From Methylophilaceae bacterium LSUCC0717 (GTDB taxonomy: Bacteria > Pseudomonadota > Gammaproteobacteria > Burkholderiales > Methylophilaceae), in assembly GCA_024919195.1 (NCBI GenBank), contig CP103436.1, positions 1,054,001 to 1,118,000 of the forward strand: a stretch of DNA of 64,000 nt, in the 5' to 3' direction. Below are positions 38,841-50,721 of this stretch, piece by piece. The position numbers and the translations under genes are program-made. The notes under the pieces were generated by a model. That model was not told the DNA's origin, did no database searches, and saw nothing but the letters and a program-made list of their open reading frames with translations. The first letter of the stretch is position 1; the number at the start of each line of letters is the position of its first letter.

Positions 38841-39311
38841 TTAAAAACGGAAATGTGAAAACGCTTTGTTAGCTTCAGCCATTCTATGTACTTCTTCTCT
38901 TTTCTTCATGGCATTACCTTTATTTTCTGATGCATCCATGATTTCATTCGCTAGACGAATGTCCATAGATTTTTCTCCACGACCTCTAGCTGCATCACGC
39001 AACCAACGCATTGCTAATGCTTGTCTTCTAGAAGGTCTAACTTCAACAGGAACTTGGTAGTTAGCACCGCCAACTCGACGACTTTTTACTTCCACCAAAG
39101 GTTTAAGGTTATCTAATGCAACAGAGAATACTTCGATTGGATCTTTACCGCTCTTACCTTGAACTTGATCAAATGCACTGTAGATGATTCTTTCAGCAAC
39201 TGCTTTTTTACCGCTAGTCATCAATACGTTAACGAATTTGGAAACCTCTTGGCTTCTAAATTTAGGATCAGGTAGGATCTCTCTTTTTGGAACTTCTCTT
39301 CTTCTTGGCAT
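38841..39311 (-). CDS. rpsG: 30S ribosomal protein S7
   Basis: A 156-residue primary-binding protein of the 30S head, lining the E site. It starts [17 protein letters not shown] and has the extended hairpin [25 protein letters not shown] and a C-terminal [15 protein letters not shown]. In E. coli S7 represses the str operon from the rpsL-rpsG junction; the gap here is 19 bp, which leaves little room for that site. Confidence 0.99.
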   Translation of the reverse strand: MPRRREVPKREILPDPKFRSQEVSKFVNVLMTSGKKAVAERIIYSAFDQVQGKSGKDPIEVFSVALDNLKPLVEVKSRRVGGANYQVPVEVRPSRRQALAMRWLRDAARGRGEKSMDIRLANEIMDASENKGNAMKKREEVHRMAEANKAFSHFRF

Positions 39312-39330
39312 AGTTTTAACCTTTAATTAA

Positions 39331-39708
39331 TTAAGCCTCTTTAGGACGTTTTGCACCGTATTTAGAACGGGCTTGTTTTCTATCATTAACACCGGCAGTG
39401 TCTAAACTACCGCGAACAGTATGGTATCTCACACCCGGAAGATCTTTTACACGACCTCCTCGAATCAACACAACTGAGTGTTCTTGTAGGTTGTGGCCTT
39501 CACCACCAATGTAACTAATTACTTCGTAACCAGTGGTTAATCTCACCTTAGCCACTTTTCTTAAAGCAGAGTTAGGCTTTTTCGGAGTTGTGGTGTAAAC
39601 ACGAGTACACACACCACGTTTTTGTGGCGATGCTTCAAGTGCTGGCACCTTACTTTTCTCAACGATTCGCTTTCTTGGCTTACGAATTAATTGGTTAATG
39701 GTTGGCAT
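39331..39708 (-). CDS. rpsL: 30S ribosomal protein S12
   Basis: A 125-residue decoding-centre protein. [13 protein letters not shown] opens it; [18 protein letters not shown] contains the Lys equivalent to K43 and [14 protein letters not shown] contains the Asp that is beta-methylthiolated in other bacteria. The wild-type residues predict streptomycin sensitivity at this site. It heads the str operon, with a strong promoter just upstream. Confidence 0.99.
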   Translation of the reverse strand: MPTINQLIRKPRKRIVEKSKVPALEASPQKRGVCTRVYTTTPKKPNSALRKVAKVRLTTGYEVISYIGGEGHNLQEHSVVLIRGGRVKDLPGVRYHTVRGSLDTAGVNDRKQARSKYGAKRPKEA

Positions 39709-39741
39709 AAGTTTCCTTTAAATTTATCAAGTTCATTTTCT

Positions 39742-39780
39742 AATCTTGCACTTTTTCCATCTTAGAAAAAGCACAAGATT
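39742..39780 (-). promoter_or_regulatory. Large palindrome in the rpsL leader
   Basis: AATCTTGCACTTTTTC (39742-39757) and GAAAAAGCACAAGATT (39765-39780) form a 16-position inverted repeat with a 7-nt loop. In minus-strand RNA every position can pair, two of them as tandem G-U wobbles. No T-run follows on the minus strand, so it is not a usual terminator. It overlaps the -10 and likely start site of the str promoter. Confidence 0.7.
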
Positions 39781-39806
39781 TTATTGTTCTTCAAGATGAT
39801 TGTCAA
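39778..39806 (-). promoter_or_regulatory. Candidate str-operon promoter
   Basis: On the minus strand a consensus TTGACA (39801-39806), a 17-bp spacer and TAAAAT (39778-39783) lie just after the rpoC stop. The predicted start near 39771 falls inside the palindrome. Confidence 0.75.
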
Positions 39807-39811
39807 CTGTT

Positions 39812-42800
39812 TTATTCTTGATTCTCATCCACATTTGACGCCTGTTCTTCTGATGGTGCTACACCCTCCTCAACAGGAGCTTCTGTCTCAGTTGCAAATA
39901 GAGCTTCAGCTTCTTTTAATTCTGGGCTTAGCTCATTTTGCTCTTCAACAACATGATTATCAGGATTCATAACGTCTGCATTTTCTTTTCTTGCTTTATG
40001 ATAAGCAAGGCCTGAACCTGCCGGTATTAATCGGCCTACAATAACGTTTTCTTTCAATCCTCTTAAATCATCTCGTTTTCCAAGGATTGCAGCTTCAGTT
40101 AACACTCTTGTTGTTTCCTGGAATGATGCCGCAGAAATGAATGAATCAGTTGCTAAAGACGCTTTAGTAATTCCTAAAAGGACATACTCATATTCAGCAG
40201 GTCTTTTATCTTCAGCAACTACCTCATCGTTACGATTTAATACAACCGCTCTTTCAAGCTGTTCACCAGGGATAAAGCCAGTATCACCAGCATCAGTAAT
40301 CTTAACTCTTCGAAGCATTTGTCTAACAATCACTTCAATATGTTTGTCATTAATTTTAACGCCCTGAAGTCTATAAACATCCTGAACCTCATCAATCACA
40401 TATCTTGCAAGCGCCTCTCTACCTTGAAGCCTTAAAATGTCTGCAGGATCAGCTGGTCCATCTACAATCACCTCGCCTTTGGTCACAACTTGACCATCAT
40501 GAACAGTGATATGTTTATCTTTAGGAATTAAAAATTCTTGAGCTTCGCCATCCGAATCAGTAATTACTAATCGCTGTTTACCTTTAGTATCTTTACCAAA
40601 AGAAATTGTTCCGGTAATTTCGGCCAACACACCTGCATCTTTTGGTGCACGTGCCTCAAAAAGTTCTGCAACTCTTGGAAGACCACCAGTGATATCTCTT
40701 GTTTTTGACGACTCTTGTGGAATTCTTGCAATAACATCACCCACATTAATATCTTGACCATCAGATACGGTAATAATATAACCCAACTGAAACGTCACAT
40801 TTACAGGGTTATCGCTGCCAGATAATTTCACTTCATCGCCTGCTTTATCTAAAAGCTTAATTTGTGGTCGACTTGTTTTAGATTGTGTTCCTTTTTGCTT
40901 GGAATCAATAACCACCAATGTTGACAGTCCAGTTACATCATCAATTTGTTTTGCAACTGTAATGCCCTCTTCCACATTTTCAAATTTAACTTTTCCAGCG
41001 TATTCTGAAATGATTGGTCTTGTGTGAGGATCCCAGTTGGCTAAAACTTCACCAGCTTTAACTTTTTTACCATCCATCACAGATAAAGTGGCTCCATAAG
41101 GGACTTTATGGCTTTCTTTTTCGCGACCATTTTCATCCTCAATTATAAATTCCCCGTTACGTGAAATAACAATTTGTTCATTTCTTGCGTTGGTAACGTA
41201 TCTCATAGTTGAGGCAAATCTAACAGTTCCTGAAGATTTCACTTCAATTTGGCTTACTGCAGCAGATCTTGAAGCTGCACCACCGATGTGGAAAGTTCTC
41301 ATCGTCAACTGAGTACCTGGCTCACCGATTGATTGAGCAGCAATCACGCCAACAGATTCACCCTCACTAATCAAGTTACCGCGACCTAAATCACGGCCAT
41401 AACAATTGGCGCAAATACCATGACGTGTGTCACATGTCAGAGCCGTTCTCACCTTAACTTCATCAATACCTAGAGATTCGATTTTTTCAACCTCATCTTC
41501 TGTTAGCAATGTTCCGGCTGGATAAATGACTTCTTGCGTTGAAGGATCTTGAATATCAAGAGCAGCAACTCGTCCAAGAATTCTATCTCCAAGAGGTTCA
41601 ACAACCTCACCGCCCTTGATGAGCGCTTTAGTAACTAAACCTTCCTCAGTTCCACAATCTTGCTCAGTCACTACTAAATCTTGAGTAACGTCAACTAACC
41701 TTCTAGTTAAGTAACCAGAGTTAGCGGTTTTAAGCGCAGTATCAGCAAGACCTTTTCGCGCACCATGGGTTGAGATAAAGTATTGAAGAACATTAAGTCC
41801 ATCTCTAAAGTTGGCTGTAATAGGGGTTTCAATAATTGAACCATCAGGTCTAGCCATCAACCCCCTCATACCTGCTAACTGTCTCACCTGAGCAGCAGAA
41901 CCTCGAGCACCAGAATCAGCCATCATATAAATTGCATTAAATGATTCTTGTTTTAATACATTACCTTGCTCATCTTTCACTAACTTGCCGTCCAAGTCAT
42001 AGACGTCCTCTTCCTTAAGTTGCTTCATCATTGCATCCGCAACTTTATCTCCAGCACGACCCCAGATATCAACTACTTTGTTGTATCTTTCACCCTGGGT
42101 TACCAATCCTGAGGAATATTGATCTTGAATTTCTTTCACTTCAGCATCAGCACTTTCGAGGATTGAAGATTTTTCTTGAGGAACCAGCATGTCATGAACA
42201 CTAATCGACATTCCAGCTTTAGTCGCATAAGAATAGCCTGTGTACATTAATTTATCAGCTAATATCACCGTATCCTTAATACCAATTTTCCTAAATCCAG
42301 TATTAATTAATTTTGAAATTTCTTTTTTCTTCAAAGCTTTATTAATGAGCTCAAAAGGTAAGCCTGCTGGCAGAATTTCACTTAGAATCGCTCGGCCAAC
42401 TGTGGTTTCATAACGATTAGTTTTTGGAGTCTTGCTACCATCAAAATTTAGCTCGAATTCTCTAATTCTCACTGTAACTTTGGCGTGAAGATCAACCACT
42501 CCGTTGTCATATGCTCGCTGAACCTCAGCAACATCACTAAATATTTTACCTTCACCCTTAGCGGCAATTTTTTCTCGAGACATATAATAAAGTCCCAGAA
42601 CAATGTCTTGTGATGGCACGATAATTGGTTCACCATTTGCTGGTGATAAAACGTTATTCGAGGCAAGCATTAATGTTCTTGCTTCCATTTGAGCTTCTAG
42701 AGACAAAGGAACGTGAACAGCCATTTGGTCACCGTCAAAGTCAGCGTTGAAAGCTGCACAAACCAATGGATGTAGCTGAATTGCCTTACCTTCAATCAAC

Positions 42801-44119
42801 ACAGGTTCAAATGCCTGAATACCTAATCTATGTAGAGTTGGCGCACGGTTTAATAATACTGGATGTTCTTTAATCACTTCTTCCAAGATATCCCAAACCT
42901 CCGGGCCTTCTTCTTCAACTTTTTTCTTTGCTGCCTTAATGGTTGTTGCTAAACCTAATAGCTCTAACTTGTTAAAAATAAATGGTTTAAATAACTCTAA
43001 GGCCATTTTTTTTGGTAAACCACATTGATGAAGTTTTAACTGAGGACCAGTAACAATTACTGAACGACCTGAATAGTCAACTCGTTTACCTAAAAGGTTT
43101 TGTCTAAATCGGCCGCCCTTACCTTTAATCATATCTGCTAAAGATTTTAAAGGTCTCTTGTTTGCGCCTGTCATTACCTTGCCTCGTCTACCATTATCTA
43201 GCAGTGAGTCAACAGACTCTTGAAGCATCCTTTTTTCATTTCTTAAAATAATTTCAGGAGCTCTCAAATCAAGTAATCGACGTAGGCGGTTATTTCTATT
43301 AATCACTCTTCTATACAAATCATTTAAGTCAGAAGTAGCAAATCGTCCACCATCTAGGGGCACAAGAGGTCTTAGCTCTGGTGGCAATACAGGTAAAACA
43401 TCTAGGATCATCCATTCAGGTTTGATGCCAGATTTTTGGAAAGCTTCAAGTACTTTTAATCGTTTTGCGATTTTCTTAATTTTTGCCTCGGAATTTGTGC
43501 TACTGAGCTCTTCACGAAGGGCGTCAACTTCGGAATTGATATCCAAAGAAGCTAGTAATTGTTTTACGCCTTCAGCGCCCATTACCGCTTCGAATTCATC
43601 ACCATATTCTTCAATTTTTGCATGGTAATCATCTTCAGTTAGCAATTGACCCTTTGTTAATGGAGTCATACCAGGGTCCACAACCATATATGCTTCAAAA
43701 TAAAGCACTCGCTCAATATCTCTTAGAGCAATGTCGAGAACCATTCCGAGTCGGCTTGGTAAACTCTTAAGGAACCAAATATGAGCAACCGGGGTTGCAA
43801 GATCAATATGGCCCATTCTTTCACGACGAACTTTTGAAAGTGTTACCTCAACTCCACATTTTTCACAAATAACGCCTCTATGTTTAAGTCTTTTATACTT
43901 TCCACATAAACATTCGTAATCCTTCACTGGACCGAAAATTTTTGCGCAAAATAGACCATCACGCTCAGGCTTAAAAGTTCGATAGTTAATTGTTTCAGGT
44001 TTCTTGACCTCACCAAATGACCAAGATCTAATTTTTTCAGGAGATGCAAGGGCTATCTTAATTGCATCAAATTCCTCTTCATGGGTAACCTGCTTAAATA
44101 GGTCTAATAAAGCTTTCAT
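39812..44119 (-). CDS. rpoC: RNA polymerase subunit beta'
   Basis: A 1435-residue catalytic subunit. The N-terminal zinc site ([23 protein letters not shown]-like, from about residue 70), the active-site [16 protein letters not shown] (about 457-472, three Asp for Mg2+), the second zinc site [16 protein letters not shown] (about 890-905) and the trigger-loop region near [18 protein letters not shown] are intact. The C-terminus ends in an acidic tail rich in Glu and Ala. It follows rpoB by 15 bp. Confidence 0.99.
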   Translation of the reverse strand: MKALLDLFKQVTHEEEFDAIKIALASPEKIRSWSFGEVKKPETINYRTFKPERDGLFCAKIFGPVKDYECLCGKYKRLKHRGVICEKCGVEVTLSKVRRERMGHIDLATPVAHIWFLKSLPSRLGMVLDIALRDIERVLYFEAYMVVDPGMTPLTKGQLLTEDDYHAKIEEYGDEFEAVMGAEGVKQLLASLDINSEVDALREELSSTNSEAKIKKIAKRLKVLEAFQKSGIKPEWMILDVLPVLPPELRPLVPLDGGRFATSDLNDLYRRVINRNNRLRRLLDLRAPEIILRNEKRMLQESVDSLLDNGRRGKVMTGANKRPLKSLADMIKGKGGRFRQNLLGKRVDYSGRSVIVTGPQLKLHQCGLPKKMALELFKPFIFNKLELLGLATTIKAAKKKVEEEGPEVWDILEEVIKEHPVLLNRAPTLHRLGIQAFEPVLIEGKAIQLHPLVCAAFNADFDGDQMAVHVPLSLEAQMEARTLMLASNNVLSPANGEPIIVPSQDIVLGLYYMSREKIAAKGEGKIFSDVAEVQRAYDNGVVDLHAKVTVRIREFELNFDGSKTPKTNRYETTVGRAILSEILPAGLPFELINKALKKKEISKLINTGFRKIGIKDTVILADKLMYTGYSYATKAGMSISVHDMLVPQEKSSILESADAEVKEIQDQYSSGLVTQGERYNKVVDIWGRAGDKVADAMMKQLKEEDVYDLDGKLVKDEQGNVLKQESFNAIYMMADSGARGSAAQVRQLAGMRGLMARPDGSIIETPITANFRDGLNVLQYFISTHGARKGLADTALKTANSGYLTRRLVDVTQDLVVTEQDCGTEEGLVTKALIKGGEVVEPLGDRILGRVAALDIQDPSTQEVIYPAGTLLTEDEVEKIESLGIDEVKVRTALTCDTRHGICANCYGRDLGRGNLISEGESVGVIAAQSIGEPGTQLTMRTFHIGGAASRSAAVSQIEVKSSGTVRFASTMRYVTNARNEQIVISRNGEFIIEDENGREKESHKVPYGATLSVMDGKKVKAGEVLANWDPHTRPIISEYAGKVKFENVEEGITVAKQIDDVTGLSTLVVIDSKQKGTQSKTSRPQIKLLDKAGDEVKLSGSDNPVNVTFQLGYIITVSDGQDINVGDVIARIPQESSKTRDITGGLPRVAELFEARAPKDAGVLAEITGTISFGKDTKGKQRLVITDSDGEAQEFLIPKDKHITVHDGQVVTKGEVIVDGPADPADILRLQGREALARYVIDEVQDVYRLQGVKINDKHIEVIVRQMLRRVKITDAGDTGFIPGEQLERAVVLNRNDEVVAEDKRPAEYEYVLLGITKASLATDSFISAASFQETTRVLTEAAILGKRDDLRGLKENVIVGRLIPAGSGLAYHKARKENADVMNPDNHVVEEQNELSPELKEAEALFATETEAPVEEGVAPSEEQASNVDENQE

Positions 44120-44134
44120 GCATAATCTCCTTAA

Positions 44135-47100
44135 TTAATCTCTGTCTAAATCGATATCAATCGCAAGTGATCGAATCTCTTTTGTTAAAACATTAAATGA
44201 CTCTGGCATTCCTGCATCAATCTTATGTTCGCCCTTAACGATATTTTCATAGACTTTCGTTCTTCCAGAAACATCGTCAGACTTCACAGTTAACATTTCT
44301 TGCAGAGTGTAAGATGCTCCATACGCTTCAAGAGCCCACACTTCCATCTCACCAAATCTCTGTCCACCAAATTGCGCTTTACCGCCAAGTGGCTGTTGTG
44401 TAACGAGTGAATATGGTCCAGTGGATCGTGCATGCATTTTGTCATCAACCAGGTGATGCAATTTAAGAACATGCATATAGCCAACTGTTACAGGTCGTTC
44501 AAACGCCTCACCAGTTCTACCATCAAATAACTGTAATTGAGTTTTCTTGGCAGAAAAATTCAGCTTCTTAGTTAATTCATGGTCATCCGGATACGCTAAA
44601 TCAAGCATGTATTGGATGTCGGACTCAGCAGCACCATCAAAAACTGACGTTGCAAAAGGTACACCTTGTTTGAGGTTATGAGCCATCTCAATGACTTCGG
44701 CGTCTTTTAAGCTCTTAATGTCTTCTTTTTTGCCTGATGATTCGTTATATATTTTTTCTAAAAGGTCTCTTACTTCAGCAACCTTTCTTTCTTCTTTTAA
44801 CATTTCATCAATACGATTACCAAGACCTTTTGCTGCCCAACCCAAATGAACCTCAAGAATTTGTCCAATGTTCATTCGAGAAGGAACGCCTAATGGGTTA
44901 AGAACAATATCTAGAGTTGTTCCATCGGCCATATGTGGCATATCTTCAACTGGCACAATTTTTGAAATAACACCCTTATTACCATGTCTACCAGCCATTT
45001 TATCGCCCGGCTGAATTCTTCGTTTAACCGCCAGATAAACTTTCACCATTTTTTGAACACCAGGCTGAAGTTCATCGCCTTGAGTTAATTTTTGTTTCTT
45101 TTCCTCGTAGCGAATATCAAAATCTTTCTTCGCCTTATTCAAATTCTCTTTGAGAGACTCAAGAGATTTAGAATCCTTGTCATCAGCTAGACGAATATCA
45201 AACCAATCGTATCTTCCAATCTCTTTAAGCTGGTCTTTTGTAACTTTATCGCCTTTTTTAATGCCTTTAGGGCCTCCAGACACAGTTTTACCAACCAGTA
45301 ATTTTTCAATCCTAGCGAAAGTATCATCCTCTACAATTCGTAATTGGTCATTCAAGTCTTGTTCAAAATTACTTAACTGCTCTTGAATGATTTGTTCTGC
45401 TCTATCATCTCGATCTATACCCTCACGAGTAAACACTTGCACATCAATGACAGTTCCAGACATCCCAGAAGGAACACGAAGGCTGGTATCTTTAACATCA
45501 GAAGCTTTTTCACCAAAAATAGCCCTTAATAATTTTTCTTCTGGTGTTAATTGTGTCTCGCCTTTTGGAGTGACTTTACCGACCAACACGTCACCAGCTT
45601 CAACCTCGGCGCCCACATAGATTATTCCAGACTCATCCAGACGACCTAACATTCTTTCGGACAAGTTTGAAATATCACGAGTAATTTCTTCTGGTCCAAG
45701 TTTAGTATCTCTGGATACCACAGATAATTCTTCAATATGCACTGAAGTGTAACGATCATCTGCAACAACCTTTTCCGAGATCAAAATAGAATCTTCAAAG
45801 TTATAACCATTCCATGGCATAAAACCAACTAGCATATTTTGACCCAAGGCTAGTTCACCAACATCAGTAGAAGCGCCATCCGCAATAATATCGCCACGGG
45901 CAATCGTATCACCGATTTTAACTAAAGGTTTTTGATTAATGTTTGTGTTTTGATTAGAGCGAGTATATTTGGTCAAATTATAAATATCTACACCCACATC
46001 TTCAGCAGAAGTTTCTTTATCATTGACTTTAACCACAATCCTTCTTGAATCAACATAATCAACGACACCACCACGTTCTGCTTGCACTGTTGTTCCAGAA
46101 TCCATTGCTACTGTTCTTTCAATACCGGTACCAACAACCGCTTTTTCAGCTCGCAAACATGGTACAGCTTGACGTTGCATGTTTGCTCCCATCAACGCTC
46201 GGTTTGCATCATCATGCTCAAGGAATGGAATTAATGACGCAGCCACAGAAACAATTTGACCAGGAGCAACGTCCATGTAATTAATTTCATTATTATTTGA
46301 TAGAACGAATTCATTTTTGTATCGGCTGGATACTAACTCTTCTTTGAAGTTAGATTTTTCATCTAATTCTGAGTTTGCCTGGGCAATTGTAAATTGACTC
46401 TCTTCAATTGCAGACAAATAATCAATTTCTGCTGTTACTTTTCCGTTCTCTACTCGACGATACGGTGTTTCTAAAAATCCGTATTTATTTGTTTTAGCAA
46501 ATAGTGCAAGAGAGTTGATCAGACCAATATTCGGTCCCTCAGGCGTTTCAATCGGACATACACGACCATAGTGTGTTGAGTGAACGTCACGAACCTCAAA
46601 TCCAGCTCGCTCTCTTGTTAAACCGCCAGGGCCTAGTGCAGAAACTCGACGTTTATGTGTAATTTCTGACAATGGGTTAGTTTGATCCATAAATTGTGAT
46701 AACTGCGATGAACCAAAGAACTCTCTTATGGCACTTGAAATTGGTTTTGAATTAATCAAATCATGAGGCATGAGGTTATCAGCTTCAGCCTGACCGAGTC
46801 TCTCTTTAACTGCTCTTTCAACACGAACAAGGCCTGTTCTGAATTGATTCTCAACAAGCTCTCCAACCGAACGTATTCTTCTATTACCAAGATGATCGAT
46901 ATCATCAATTTCGCCACGCCCGTTTCTAAGCTCAACCAGTATTCCTACCACAGCTAAAATATCATCGACAGATAAAATTCCAGCACCCTCATCATTTTGT
47001 TCACCAATTCTTTGATAAAATCTTTGCATCCAGCCAGCTGATTTTTCAAATGATTTAGGATAGGCGCGTCGATTAAATTTCATTCTACCTACATTCGATA

Positions 47101-48304
47101 AGTCATATCTATCTTCTGAGAAAAACATGCCTTCGAATAATGCTTTCACTGAGTCTTCAGTTGGAGGCTCACCCGGTCTCATCATTCTGTAGATTGCCAC
47201 ACGAGCTGAATATTCATCAGGAATTTCATCAGTTGATAAAGTATGAGATATGAAGTCACCTTGATCTAAATCATTGTAGTAAAGGGTTTCAATTTCATTT
47301 AAAGACAGTTCTTTAATTTGCGCCAACAGCTCTTCTGTAATTTCAGCATTAGCTTCCGCAATTACCTCTCCTGTATCAGCATCAATAATACCTTTCGCAA
47401 GCTTCCTGCCGAGTATGAACTCTTCAGAAACTTCAATTTTTTTGATGTTCGCTTTTTCGATTTCTCTGATGTGCTTAACTGTAATTCTTTTGTCTTTAGC
47501 AACAATCAACTCACCCTTTTTGTCAACAATATCAAATTTTGCAATCTCGCCTCTTAGTCTTTCAGGATATAACGTGAAATTAACTTTATTTTTATCAAAC
47601 GAGAATTGATCAAAATCATAAAACGTTGATAGTATTTCTTCCGAGGATAGGCCTAATGCTTTAAGCAATGTCGTTACAGGCATTTTTCTTCTTCTATCAA
47701 TTCGGAAGTATAAATAATCTTTTGGATCAAACTCAAAATCTAACCATGAACCACGATATGGAATGATTCTTGCAGAGAATAGTAACTTACCTGAGCTATG
47801 GGTTTTGCCTTTATCATGCTCAAAGAAGACACCCGGGCTACGATGCAACTGTGAAACAATTACCCTCTCAGTACCGTTAATCACGAATGAACCATTGTTT
47901 GTCATTAGTGGCATTTCACCCATGTAAACTTCTTGTTCCTTCACTTCTTTAACTGTAGGCTCAGAAGCATCCTTATCCATGATTGATAAGCGAACCTTCA
48001 CTCTTAATGGAACACCAAAAGTTAGTCCTCGAAGTTGACATTCTTTAACATCAAAGACAACTTTACCAAGTGAGTATGAAACAAAATCTAATTTAGCATT
48101 ACCAGAATGGCTTGAAATAGGAAATACAGAGTTGAATGTATTTTGTAATCCCTGATCTTTTCTTTCATCAGCTGGGACATCCATCTGGAGATAATCTTTG
48201 TAGGATTCCAGCTGCATAGATAATAAGTAAGGAACTTCAGCAACTGTTTGTCGTTTTGCAAAATTCTTTCTTAAGCGTTTCTTCTCGGTAAAGGAATAGC
48301 TCAT
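44135..48304 (-). CDS. rpoB: RNA polymerase subunit beta
   Basis: A 1389-residue catalytic subunit. It starts [17 protein letters not shown], so the ATG at 48304 is used; the open frame reaches 48415 through the intergenic hairpin. The rifampicin region [31 protein letters not shown] has the sensitive-type residues except a Thr where E. coli has Asn in MDQNNPLS. The C-terminal [24 protein letters not shown] is conserved. An attenuator-like hairpin sits between rplL and rpoB. Confidence 0.99.
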   Translation of the reverse strand: MSYSFTEKKRLRKNFAKRQTVAEVPYLLSMQLESYKDYLQMDVPADERKDQGLQNTFNSVFPISSHSGNAKLDFVSYSLGKVVFDVKECQLRGLTFGVPLRVKVRLSIMDKDASEPTVKEVKEQEVYMGEMPLMTNNGSFVINGTERVIVSQLHRSPGVFFEHDKGKTHSSGKLLFSARIIPYRGSWLDFEFDPKDYLYFRIDRRRKMPVTTLLKALGLSSEEILSTFYDFDQFSFDKNKVNFTLYPERLRGEIAKFDIVDKKGELIVAKDKRITVKHIREIEKANIKKIEVSEEFILGRKLAKGIIDADTGEVIAEANAEITEELLAQIKELSLNEIETLYYNDLDQGDFISHTLSTDEIPDEYSARVAIYRMMRPGEPPTEDSVKALFEGMFFSEDRYDLSNVGRMKFNRRAYPKSFEKSAGWMQRFYQRIGEQNDEGAGILSVDDILAVVGILVELRNGRGEIDDIDHLGNRRIRSVGELVENQFRTGLVRVERAVKERLGQAEADNLMPHDLINSKPISSAIREFFGSSQLSQFMDQTNPLSEITHKRRVSALGPGGLTRERAGFEVRDVHSTHYGRVCPIETPEGPNIGLINSLALFAKTNKYGFLETPYRRVENGKVTAEIDYLSAIEESQFTIAQANSELDEKSNFKEELVSSRYKNEFVLSNNNEINYMDVAPGQIVSVAASLIPFLEHDDANRALMGANMQRQAVPCLRAEKAVVGTGIERTVAMDSGTTVQAERGGVVDYVDSRRIVVKVNDKETSAEDVGVDIYNLTKYTRSNQNTNINQKPLVKIGDTIARGDIIADGASTDVGELALGQNMLVGFMPWNGYNFEDSILISEKVVADDRYTSVHIEELSVVSRDTKLGPEEITRDISNLSERMLGRLDESGIIYVGAEVEAGDVLVGKVTPKGETQLTPEEKLLRAIFGEKASDVKDTSLRVPSGMSGTVIDVQVFTREGIDRDDRAEQIIQEQLSNFEQDLNDQLRIVEDDTFARIEKLLVGKTVSGGPKGIKKGDKVTKDQLKEIGRYDWFDIRLADDKDSKSLESLKENLNKAKKDFDIRYEEKKQKLTQGDELQPGVQKMVKVYLAVKRRIQPGDKMAGRHGNKGVISKIVPVEDMPHMADGTTLDIVLNPLGVPSRMNIGQILEVHLGWAAKGLGNRIDEMLKEERKVAEVRDLLEKIYNESSGKKEDIKSLKDAEVIEMAHNLKQGVPFATSVFDGAAESDIQYMLDLAYPDDHELTKKLNFSAKKTQLQLFDGRTGEAFERPVTVGYMHVLKLHHLVDDKMHARSTGPYSLVTQQPLGGKAQFGGQRFGEMEVWALEAYGASYTLQEMLTVKSDDVSGRTKVYENIVKGEHKIDAGMPESFNVLTKEIRSLAIDIDLDRD

Positions 48305-48373
48305 AGCGTCTCCAAAGTTAACAAATGTATATAAAAAAATATTTTTTATATAAACTCGCTTGTAAAAATAACT

Positions 48374-48406
48374 AAAGGCTGACACACAAAATAATGTGTG
48401 CCAGCC
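48374..48406 (-). terminator. rplL-rpoB attenuator hairpin
   Basis: GGCTGACACACA (48377-48388) and TGTGTGCCAGCC (48395-48406) pair along 12 positions with one mismatch/wobble and a 6-nt loop. On the minus strand it is followed by TTTAGTTATTTTT. It lies in the 116-bp rplL-rpoB gap, where other bacteria have a partial terminator that sets the L12:beta ratio. Confidence 0.75.
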
Positions 48407-48420
48407 TCTAATCAATAAAA

Positions 48421-48804
48421 TTACTTCAGCTCAGCTGTTGCGCCTGCTTCAGTTAATTTTTTAGCTGCTTCTTCTGCGTCAGCTTTTGCAAGTCCTTCTT
48501 TAATTACTTTTGGTGCTCCGTCAACTAAATCTTTAGCTTCTTTTAAGCCAAGACCAGTAATTTCACGAACCGCTTTAATCACGTTCACTTTTTGGTCACC
48601 AGCAGCAGTTAGATGAACATCAAATTCTGATTTTTCTTCAGCAGCTCCAGCGTCACCACCAGCAGCAGCGCCAGCAGGCATTGCCACAGCAGCAGCAGCA
48701 GCTGAAACACCAAACTTATCTTCCATTTCTTTGATCAATTCAGATAAGTCAAGAACTGACATAGATCCAATTGCTTCTAAAATTTCTTCTTTTGAGATAG
48801 CCAT
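48421..48804 (-). CDS. rplL: 50S ribosomal protein L7/L12
   Basis: A 127-residue stalk protein that recruits translation GTPases. N-terminal dimer domain ([29 protein letters not shown]), an Ala/Gly-rich hinge (about 35-55), and the C-terminal domain with [39 protein letters not shown]-type sequence. It is followed by the attenuator hairpin before rpoB. Confidence 0.99.
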   Translation of the reverse strand: MAISKEEILEAIGSMSVLDLSELIKEMEDKFGVSAAAAAVAMPAGAAAGGDAGAAEEKSEFDVHLTAAGDQKVNVIKAVREITGLGLKEAKDLVDGAPKVIKEGLAKADAEEAAKKLTEAGATAELK

Positions 48805-48826
48805 TTATATTTCTCCTTAATAAAAA

Positions 48827-49354
48827 TTACGCTTGAGCTTCTTTTTGATCACGAACAGCAGCAAGTCCACGTACAAATTTCGTAGGTACTTCGTTAAGAG
48901 TACGAACAAATTTTGCAATTGGTGCCTGCATAGTGCCCATCAATTTAGCAAGAAGTTCTTCACGACTTGGTAACGAAGCAAGAGCTTTAATCTTAGCTTC
49001 ATCCATTTTTTCGTTAGGCAGTGCGCCAGACTTAATAACAAATAAGTCATTTTCTTTTGCAAAGTTATTTAAAACCTTAGCTACCGCAACAGGATCTTCA
49101 GACATACCAAAAATTAATGGTCCTGTCATATCTCCTGATAGATCTGCAAATGGAGTTCCTTCAACTGCTCTTTTTACAAGAGTGTTTTTTAAAACTCTCA
49201 AATACACACCGGATTCGCGTGCTTTTGATCTTAAATCAGTTAACTTAGCAACTCCCACACCACGATATTCAGCAAGAATTAACGCTTGTGCAGACTCTAC
49301 TTGTTTACTAACTTCAGCAACAACAGCCTTTTTTTCTTCAAGATTCAGACTCAA
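48827..49354 (-). CDS. rplJ: 50S ribosomal protein L10
   Basis: A 175-residue stalk base that carries L12 dimers on its C-terminal helix. It begins [19 protein letters not shown] and has [20 protein letters not shown] and [16 protein letters not shown]. In other bacteria the L10(L12)4 complex represses its own mRNA through a structured leader; a matching leader is present upstream. Confidence 0.99.
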   Translation of the reverse strand: MSLNLEEKKAVVAEVSKQVESAQALILAEYRGVGVAKLTDLRSKARESGVYLRVLKNTLVKRAVEGTPFADLSGDMTGPLIFGMSEDPVAVAKVLNNFAKENDLFVIKSGALPNEKMDEAKIKALASLPSREELLAKLMGTMQAPIAKFVRTLNEVPTKFVRGLAAVRDQKEAQA

Positions 49355-49369
49355 AGTCTTCTCCTTCCG

Positions 49370-49545
49370 TATTTAAAATCAAAGTGTTTTCACACTCACC
49401 TTACGGCGGACTTTATCAGGATGCTATCCCTTAGGTTTCGCCATCTGCGTAGGTAATCACTTATTAAACCTTTCGGTACCTACGGTCTTTGATAACCCCG
49501 TCTCACGACGGACCCAAAGCTCTTATTGGTCAATGACCAAAATTC
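49370..49545 (-). ncRNA. L10 leader (autoregulatory mRNA structure)
   Basis: The 192-bp rplA-rplJ gap encodes a clearly structured leader on the minus strand. It has CCGUC-GUGA-GACGG (GNRA loop, about 49499-49512), a long-range 8-bp stem CGUAGGUA/UACCUACG (49477-49484 with 49448-49455) enclosing ACC-GAAA-GGU, the GCAGAUGGCGAAACC segment, and AGUGU-GAAA-ACACU near rplJ. Position and architecture match the L10(L12)4-binding leader family. GGAG precedes the rplJ ATG. A 15-bp palindrome (49526-49540) marks its 5' end. Confidence 0.8.
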
Positions 49546-49546
49546 G

Positions 49547-50239
49547 TTATGCCAATAAATTGGCTTGATCTACCTTAATACCAGCTCCCATGGTGCTAGA
49601 AATAGATACTTTTTTAATAAATACACCTTTAGCCGACGCTGGTTTTGCCTTGTTCAGAGCATCAATTAAAGTTGTTAGATTTTGTTGTAATTTGTCAGCA
49701 TCAAATGAAGCTCGACCAATACTGCAGTGAATAATACCTGCCTTGTCAGTACGATACTGAACTTGTCCAGCTTTTGCATTTTCTACTGCTTTAGCAGGAT
49801 CAGGAGTCACTGTACCCACTTTTGGATTTGGCATTAAGCCCTTAGGACCTAAAATTTGTCCAAGAGCGCCAATGATTTTCATTGCATCTGGTGTCGCAAT
49901 AAGAACATCAAAATCCATGTTTCCTTTTTTGATATCATCCGCAAGATCTTCATAGCCTACTTTATCAGCGCCTGCCTTTTTTGCAGCTTCGGCAGCATCG
50001 CCTTCAGCCATAACGGCAACTTTAACTGTTTTACCAGTACCGTTAGGAAGCACGATCGCACCTCTCACTAACTGGTCAGATTTTTTAGCATCGATACCAA
50101 GATTGATTGCAGCATCAATTGACTCATCGAATTTTGCTTTTGCATTTTCTTTTACCAGCTTAAGTGCATCTGCGACTGAGTAAAGTTTATCTGCATCTAC
50201 TTTTTCAACGATTGATTTCATTCTTTTAGATAAACTCAT
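49547..50239 (-). CDS. rplA: 50S ribosomal protein L1
   Basis: A 230-residue protein of the mobile L1 stalk that helps release E-site tRNA, and a translational repressor of rplKA in other bacteria. It has [36 protein letters not shown] and the C-terminal [18 protein letters not shown]. It follows rplK with no gap, so translational coupling is likely. Confidence 0.99.
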   Translation of the reverse strand: MSLSKRMKSIVEKVDADKLYSVADALKLVKENAKAKFDESIDAAINLGIDAKKSDQLVRGAIVLPNGTGKTVKVAVMAEGDAAEAAKKAGADKVGYEDLADDIKKGNMDFDVLIATPDAMKIIGALGQILGPKGLMPNPKVGTVTPDPAKAVENAKAGQVQYRTDKAGIIHCSIGRASFDADKLQQNLTTLIDALNKAKPASAKGVFIKKVSISSTMGAGIKVDQANLLA

Positions 50240-50671
50240 TTACACACCCTCCACTTCAATACCCATACTGCGAGCAGTGCCTGCCACAGTTCTTACGGCC
50301 GCATCCATATCAGCAGCTGTTAAGTCAGGTTCTTTTGCTTTTGCAATTTCCTCAGCTTGAGCACGTGTAATTTTTCCAACTTTGTTTGTGTGAGGAACAG
50401 GTGAGCCTTTTTGCACTTTAGCCGCTTTCTTAATAAGAATAGCTGCCGGTGTTGTTTTCATTACAAACGTAAAACTCTTATCTGAGTATGCAGTAATAAC
50501 AACTGGCACTGGAAGGCCCGGTTCAATATTTTGTGTTTGAGCGTTAAAAGCTTTACAAAAGTCCATAATATTTAAACCCTGCTGACCAAGAGCTGGGCCA
50601 ACTGGTGGACTTGGGTTTGCTTTACCCGCTGGGATTTGTAACTTAATGTATCCCTGTATTTTTTTTGCCAT
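50240..50671 (-). CDS. rplK: 50S ribosomal protein L11
   Basis: A 143-residue protein of the GTPase-associated centre, needed for RelA activation in other bacteria. It has the N-terminal proline-rich [33 protein letters not shown], and the RNA-binding C-domain with [15 protein letters not shown] and [13 protein letters not shown]. Upstream is a short leader with a possible L1 site. Confidence 0.99.
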   Translation of the reverse strand: MAKKIQGYIKLQIPAGKANPSPPVGPALGQQGLNIMDFCKAFNAQTQNIEPGLPVPVVITAYSDKSFTFVMKTTPAAILIKKAAKVQKGSPVPHTNKVGKITRAQAEEIAKAKEPDLTAADMDAAVRTVAGTARSMGIEVEGV

Positions 50672-50721
50672 AAATTTTCTCCTTTTGGTACAAACGCTTG
50701 TTAAGTCAAGCTCCCAAACGT
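50672..50721 (-). promoter_or_regulatory. Candidate L1-binding site in rplK leader
   Basis: On the minus strand the 50-bp leader reads GGGAGCUUGACUUAACAAGC then GUUUGUACC: a GCUUG/CAAGC hairpin flanked by GGGAG and UACC, loosely like L1 operator sites described in other bacteria. It is suggestive only. Confidence 0.35.

Noticed and set aside
48305-48415. 37-residue N-terminal extension of RpoB
   Set aside because: It translates the intergenic attenuator hairpin; the conserved RpoB start is at 48304.
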